A DNA stretch of 64,000 nt from contig BDGG01000007.1 in NCBI GenBank assembly GCA_001949185.1, forward strand, positions 1 through 64,000, given 5' to 3'. The stretch comes from Ramazzottius varieornatus (Eukaryota; Tardigrada; Eutardigrada; Parachela; Ramazzottiidae). Positions 59,601 to 64,000 of this stretch are shown piece by piece. The notes under the pieces are model-generated. The model ran no database searches, had not been told where the DNA came from, and saw nothing but the letters and a program-made list of their open reading frames with translations. A program made the position numbers and the translations under genes. The first letter of the stretch is position 1; each line of letters opens with the position of its first letter.

Positions 59601-60969
59601 TTTTGGAACAGTTACGTCACAAGCTCCGAAAAGCTGAGAGGAAAGGCTGCGGGGACTACCGTTGTAAAAATGAAGCGACGATTGTGCATGGTTTTTCGAA
59701 GTGCCGGTTTTCGGTACGTCATTCAGCGCTAACTTTTGAAGAATCTCAATGCACTTTAGACGACATGATCATATCTGGGCAACGAAAAGACCGCCAATTC
59801 AGGACGGTGCATGTTTATTCTTCGTTCATCTTATTGGATAATCTGACATTTAAAAACACAGCTACCATTTTAGTTAGGTAGGTCTACGCGCGCTCCTTCT
59901 TCGGAAGAGAACAACACTGGATCAGTACCGGATCAGTTATAAAAATGGTGAAGGTACGTATACTATTAGAAGGCAGTAGGCAATATTCTAGTTAGCGGTC
60001 TAAACAGATCTCCTTCCGAATTCGGGTATCAGAACAGAGAAAAGAAACCTGAACCCAAATCCCGCTTATTGTATACGCGAAGTTTACTGGAACGATTACA
60101 CTAGACCAAAGTCAACTAAAAAAGGGTGTGTACTGTGTAGATGTGTGCAATCTGATAGTTTCCTATTGTGTGTTTTTTCCCAATGGAGCAGTCTCCTGAC
60201 TTTTCTCGAACTTCCTCGTCGCCGACAAAGGGGAGCAAAAGAACAGGCACTAATGTACTTGCTGCGGCTACGAATCGTGTCAGGTCCCGCTTGTAGAAAC
60301 GGTCCATCGCAGGTTCGTTCCCCTGGTCCAAACTACCGACAAAAACAGACTCACGTTACTGTACTCATGTATCACTCCCGTGCACGATACCGACAGCGCG
60401 ATGCAAATATAATGTCTTCAGTACTTGCCTACCCCCATTACCTGGTGCTGGTTGCCATGACTGATGTGTTCCGTTCATGCGGTACCGAGTAGAAGGACAT
60501 TGCGACCTCAGGAAATTACAGTACGAGGAGCAAAACCTAACTTTTTTCACGAGCATGCTTTGCTAGGTCAAATTCTGCAGGTGGCGCGGTCCTGTGTCCT
60601 GTCAGCTGATAACGTTCTACCGCCATGAGGACCGAGCAAGAGTTAGCGAAGTTCTGGCTGTTCTGATTTGCGATAGGAATGATGGTAACCATCAGTGTGC
60701 ACCCACCACGCAGACAGTTTATTTCTACTGTCGGCGTGCGTCGCGTACGACTGAACCACCAGGCAAAGTTGCCAACAATTCGCTTGGAAGTTCGCAAAGT
60801 TTTAGCTGTTCCGATTTCGAATAGAAACCAGCCGTAAAGCTCTGGTGATGACGCTGTACAACAACTGCGCGATTTCTATTTGCTAATTAGTAAAGTTTAT
60901 AATCGGCTTAGCTTAGAAAGCTTAAGCAAGTCTTCGAATTCGGTGATAGACCAGAGGCACCGCAAGTGT
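59601..60969. other. No gene seen
   Basis: Short unsupported frames only; could hold further 3' exons of the receptor at 60980-62801, but none is recognisable. Confidence 0.35.
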
Positions 60970-60979
60970 TGTTGCTCAC

Positions 60980-62801
60980 CTGAAGAGCATCGTTGGGATA
61001 ATATTGCTGTAGAATGACGCCGCCTCCAACGACCGTGCCGTATGCATTCAGGCTGAAGTTCCCAGTCCGTAAGGTAAATGTTCGACTATAGAACACCCGA
61101 GCAATGTTTCTCTCGTCTTCTAGTAAGTGAGACCGGTTGCTGTCCAGAAACCCTTGGACGACCTACGAAACAACCGACAGGCAATAAATAGCAAGGACGG
61201 AAGACGCCTATGCGATTCAAATGCGCTACGGGTGCTGCCTGGTGTTGTGACTCACCTGCGCGGTCGACAAGAACATGGCGTATGCTGCAGTCACATGAAA
61301 GTTCTACAAAAGAGTGGTACCGAAGGTTTTCTTGGCAGATTCACTCGAAATATGTGCGACACAACTTACCACAGAATCCGGAGTGTAAGAAGAATTGTAT
61401 CTCTCACGGCTGACATCACGCTATCTTTCTCTTAAAAAGTATAAGTCGGACCCGCAGGGTGGATAATCATCTACCGTGTCCTTTTCCAGAAACAGAACAG
61501 TTCTGTATGCATCTTTCATCGTCTGGGACGAGAAAGCCATGTTACAGAAACCCTGACCAACGACGATAAACCCCTGCGAGGATTTTTACCACGTCGTCCT
61601 TTTCCCCGTATCGCCAGGTGTAGTTTCCTAATATTGGATGACGGAGCAAAACGAAGCAGATGTGGACCTGCGGAGCGAACAGGTGTGCATCTAGTCACTT
61701 TATTTTCAAGCAGTCTGTCGATCTAGGCCTGTTACGTACAAAATCTCCTTGTGTCATGTTGGCAGACTGTGCCGCCATCTGCATAATGGCTAAAATCAAG
61801 GTTCAACGTCGGGCAGCAGTTTTCTGGAGCCGCTTCCTACCATAAGTTTTCTCAGTGTTCCGCCAAACACCATGTCGACGATCACTGTAAAGAAATTTGT
61901 AAATTGGTGAAAGGCCTGCAAAACACTGCTTTCCGACCTGTGGTACTACGTGTAGACTGCACGGTCCTGTACCTCGGGTTTGTCGGCGAATTTCCTCCAT
62001 CACGAAAGTATAGTTTGTCGTGTTGAGAAACCCATCGACTTGAAGTGTGGTTACGTTGGACTGAAGTGCCGTGCTCAAGCCGTTCTGGTTGCCGGTACAC
62101 CACAAAAGCAGGGCAGGATTTCGATTGACGTCACAGACGATCAAGACCGTGATCCAGTTGAAATGCAGCAAGACGCCCCTGAGCATGCTCACAGACCGTA
62201 TCACGCTCGATTTTCCTCCTGCCCCAGATTCTATGCGCGTTGGCCATTTTTCCTTGTTGTCAATATCGCTCACATAATTCGTGCTGGAAAGCCAAGTGTG
62301 ACTTCACTTTACTTCCGGCCAACTTTTAGCCGTTAAAATATTTACCCAATGGTAAGTTTCCGCAGGTTAGTAGCCAAGTAGGTGGTCGCATGACCATCGC
62401 AGTCTAGTATATCCAAGTTCAGTGGTCATGAAACATTCCGCACGAAGCTCTCTAGGTGGTTATACCGAAGCGTTTCAGAACTCACCTGCTTCGTTGGTGA
62501 GGAATATGGTAAGATTAGCAGCTCGCCATTTCGACAGATTCGAGTAATAGAACTTGGCCAGTACGTCGTCACTGACAGGCGTCAAATCGGTGCATTGACT
62601 GTATTCCGGACCGGTGATGATATTCTGGGAGATGCTCAACCGAGGATAAAACCTTCGGATGTCTTCCAGTGCACTTTCGTAAGCTGGCTCAACCAGGAAA
62701 TAACTTCCCATCTCTCCGGCATAATTTAAGATGAAAGTGATCACTTCGACACGGAACAACGGTTGACCGTAGGTGTTGCTGCTAAAGCTCAAGTTATTCA
62801 T
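60980..62801 (-). pseudogene. Natriuretic-peptide-receptor-like ligand-binding ectodomain, frames disrupted
   Basis: Successive pieces match the ANF-receptor/periplasmic-binding-type fold. They are 62801-62487 (VEPAYESALEDIRRFYPRLS), 62283-61973 (MLRGVLLHFNWITVLIVCD), 61667-61500 (VHICFVLLRHPILGNYTWRY, then FSSQTMKDAYRTVLFLEKD), 61303-61256 (NFHVTAAYAMFLSTAQ) and 61162-60980 (VVQGFLDSNRSHLLED, then NFSLNAYGTVVGGG). The last two join in phase. The first three do not: two splice junctions are out of phase, and within the third piece the frame must change once. No guanylyl cyclase or 7TM domain follows. Either a decayed copy or a model with missed exons. Confidence 0.55.
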
Positions 62802-64000
62802 TTTTTTCGTAAAGGTATCTCGCTAAATGATGAGTCTTCTGCATACTGCCAGCTCTGCTCGTTGGATCCCACACCTCGACATTCATGGATCACTGCCTGG
62901 CTGTTCACGTCAATTAGCAAACCATGCAAAAGATTACTTCCCACCGACCAGTTGCTCTTTGTACGATTTAGAGTAGTTTCCCCAAATGGATGAACTCCTC
63001 AGAACTTAGTAAGCCCCCGACATCCTTCATGTGTTGACGCACTAAGTCCCAAATATGGAAGTCCCAAATATATGAAAAAGAGAGGTGGCCTCCTTCCATA
63101 TACCAGGTTGACTTCTTGGAAGAAACGCACGAAATTTCCCCCGCGTGTAATTCTTTCGAAGGCGACCCATACCTTGTCGCAACTCGAGGTGCATGTTTGC
63201 GAGGAGCTTTAACGGTCTTCTGCGCAAAATTTCCAACTCGCTTGCTAGTTTGTATGGGCGCTCTTACACAGTTGTACTGGTGGTAGGCGCTTTCTTTCCA
63301 TCTTTATATAAGCGCTGGAGTTTTAGGCTGGGAGACGACAGGTTCATGCCAGAGTTTGACACGGCCGTGGTTTCTCCGGTGTGAATGTGGCCGTTCTGGT
63401 TGGGGCTTTCGGGTTGCTCGCCCGGAAGTGGCGAAGGTGCGCCACTGCCACGGGGTAACGTCTAGGCCTTGACCACTTCTTCTGCTTCCTTGTACATTTC
63501 ACCTTCGGGTCAGGATGGATTATCACTGTCCACGTTTAACCTGAGAAAGAAATCAAAATGGAGAAATGCTGAAGAAAAATAACGTGTTCTTCAAGAGAAG
63601 ACAGCAATGAAAGCAGGAGGCCAAGTTGAAATCAACACGATTTCTCCCTCGTTAGGATTTGAAACATAGAATATCTCTCCGAGTCGGCAATATACATTAT
63701 GCCGGCTACAATGTCAGCCTTCGGGCAATCCTCTTCTACTGTATTACTGAGAATCGGTAATGCTTATTCAACCGTTGCACAGTCAACAAAGAAAAAAAAC
63801 AATATTCCGAAACGAGCGCTACTCACAACTACGAGGTAAACGACATAATCCGGCCGTACCCGTTTTTGGGACGTTATTTGGACGGCTGTTTTTTCAATAA
63901 TCTTTGGATGGTTTTCCATCCTGTATGATTCACGGATCAGAAAATCTTGTTTCCTAGAACTCTAAACGGTTCTGGAGAAGATCCGATGGTCAGAGGATGA
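62802..64000. other. No gene seen at right edge
   Basis: Short unsupported frames; could contain the 5' end of the ectodomain gene. Confidence 0.35.

Overview
The window is nuclear DNA from a small-genome invertebrate animal. The evidence is many spliced genes with short introns (often 55-80 bp, GT-AG), animal-specific proteins (syntaxin-1, USF, Ly6, GPCRs, a GPR158-like ectodomain, an astacin-fold protein) and dispersed hAT-type DNA transposons. An ecdysozoan, possibly a tardigrade, is my best guess. That is inference only: nothing in the sequence names the species.

Layout. 1-1426: 5' half of an autonomous-looking hAT transposon (minus strand) lying in an intron of a plus-strand gene for a GPR158/179-like extracellular protein (1443-4037). 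4.3-5.1 kb: BTB/POZ gene. 5.6-12.1 kb: syntaxin-1, with at least three alternative membrane-anchor exons. 13.3-14.5 kb: Ran GTPase. 14.9-16.4 kb: BUD23 rRNA methyltransferase, convergent with Ran. 17.1-19.0 kb: USF bHLH-zip factor, divergent from BUD23. 19.5-21.8 kb: a secreted PAN/apple-like gene and its decayed paralogue, the latter split by a hAT MITE. 22.8-24.1 kb: secreted ZP-like protein. 25.0-25.9 kb: GPI-anchored Ly6-type protein. 26.4-27.7 kb: mitochondrial J-protein (DNAJC30-like). 27.9-28.9 kb: VPS37 (ESCRT-I). 29.2-41.0 kb: transposon-rich tract with several inverted-repeat elements, one single-pass membrane protein gene and one intronless GPCR. 42-46.4 kb: a tiny secreted ORF, a hAT zinc-finger fragment and an astacin-family gene whose active-site residues are all replaced. 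47-56 kb: one well-formed GPCR gene and a series of GPCR fragments. 56.2-58.4 kb: CYLD-like N-terminal exon, then a CAP-Gly plus RING gene. 58.8-59.6 kb: four-TM protein. 61.0-62.8 kb: natriuretic-receptor-type ligand-binding ectodomain gene with broken frames.

The genes fall into a conserved housekeeping block (syntaxin-1, Ran, BUD23, USF, DNAJC30-like, VPS37) and a faster-evolving flank of receptors, secreted proteins and transposons. The housekeeping block contains VPS37, DNAJC30, BUD23 and STX1 in the same relative order as the human Williams-Beuren region (7q11.23), interrupted here by other genes. This suggests an ancient linkage group. Exon models were built by hand from splice sites and reading phase; where phase fails, the entry says so.
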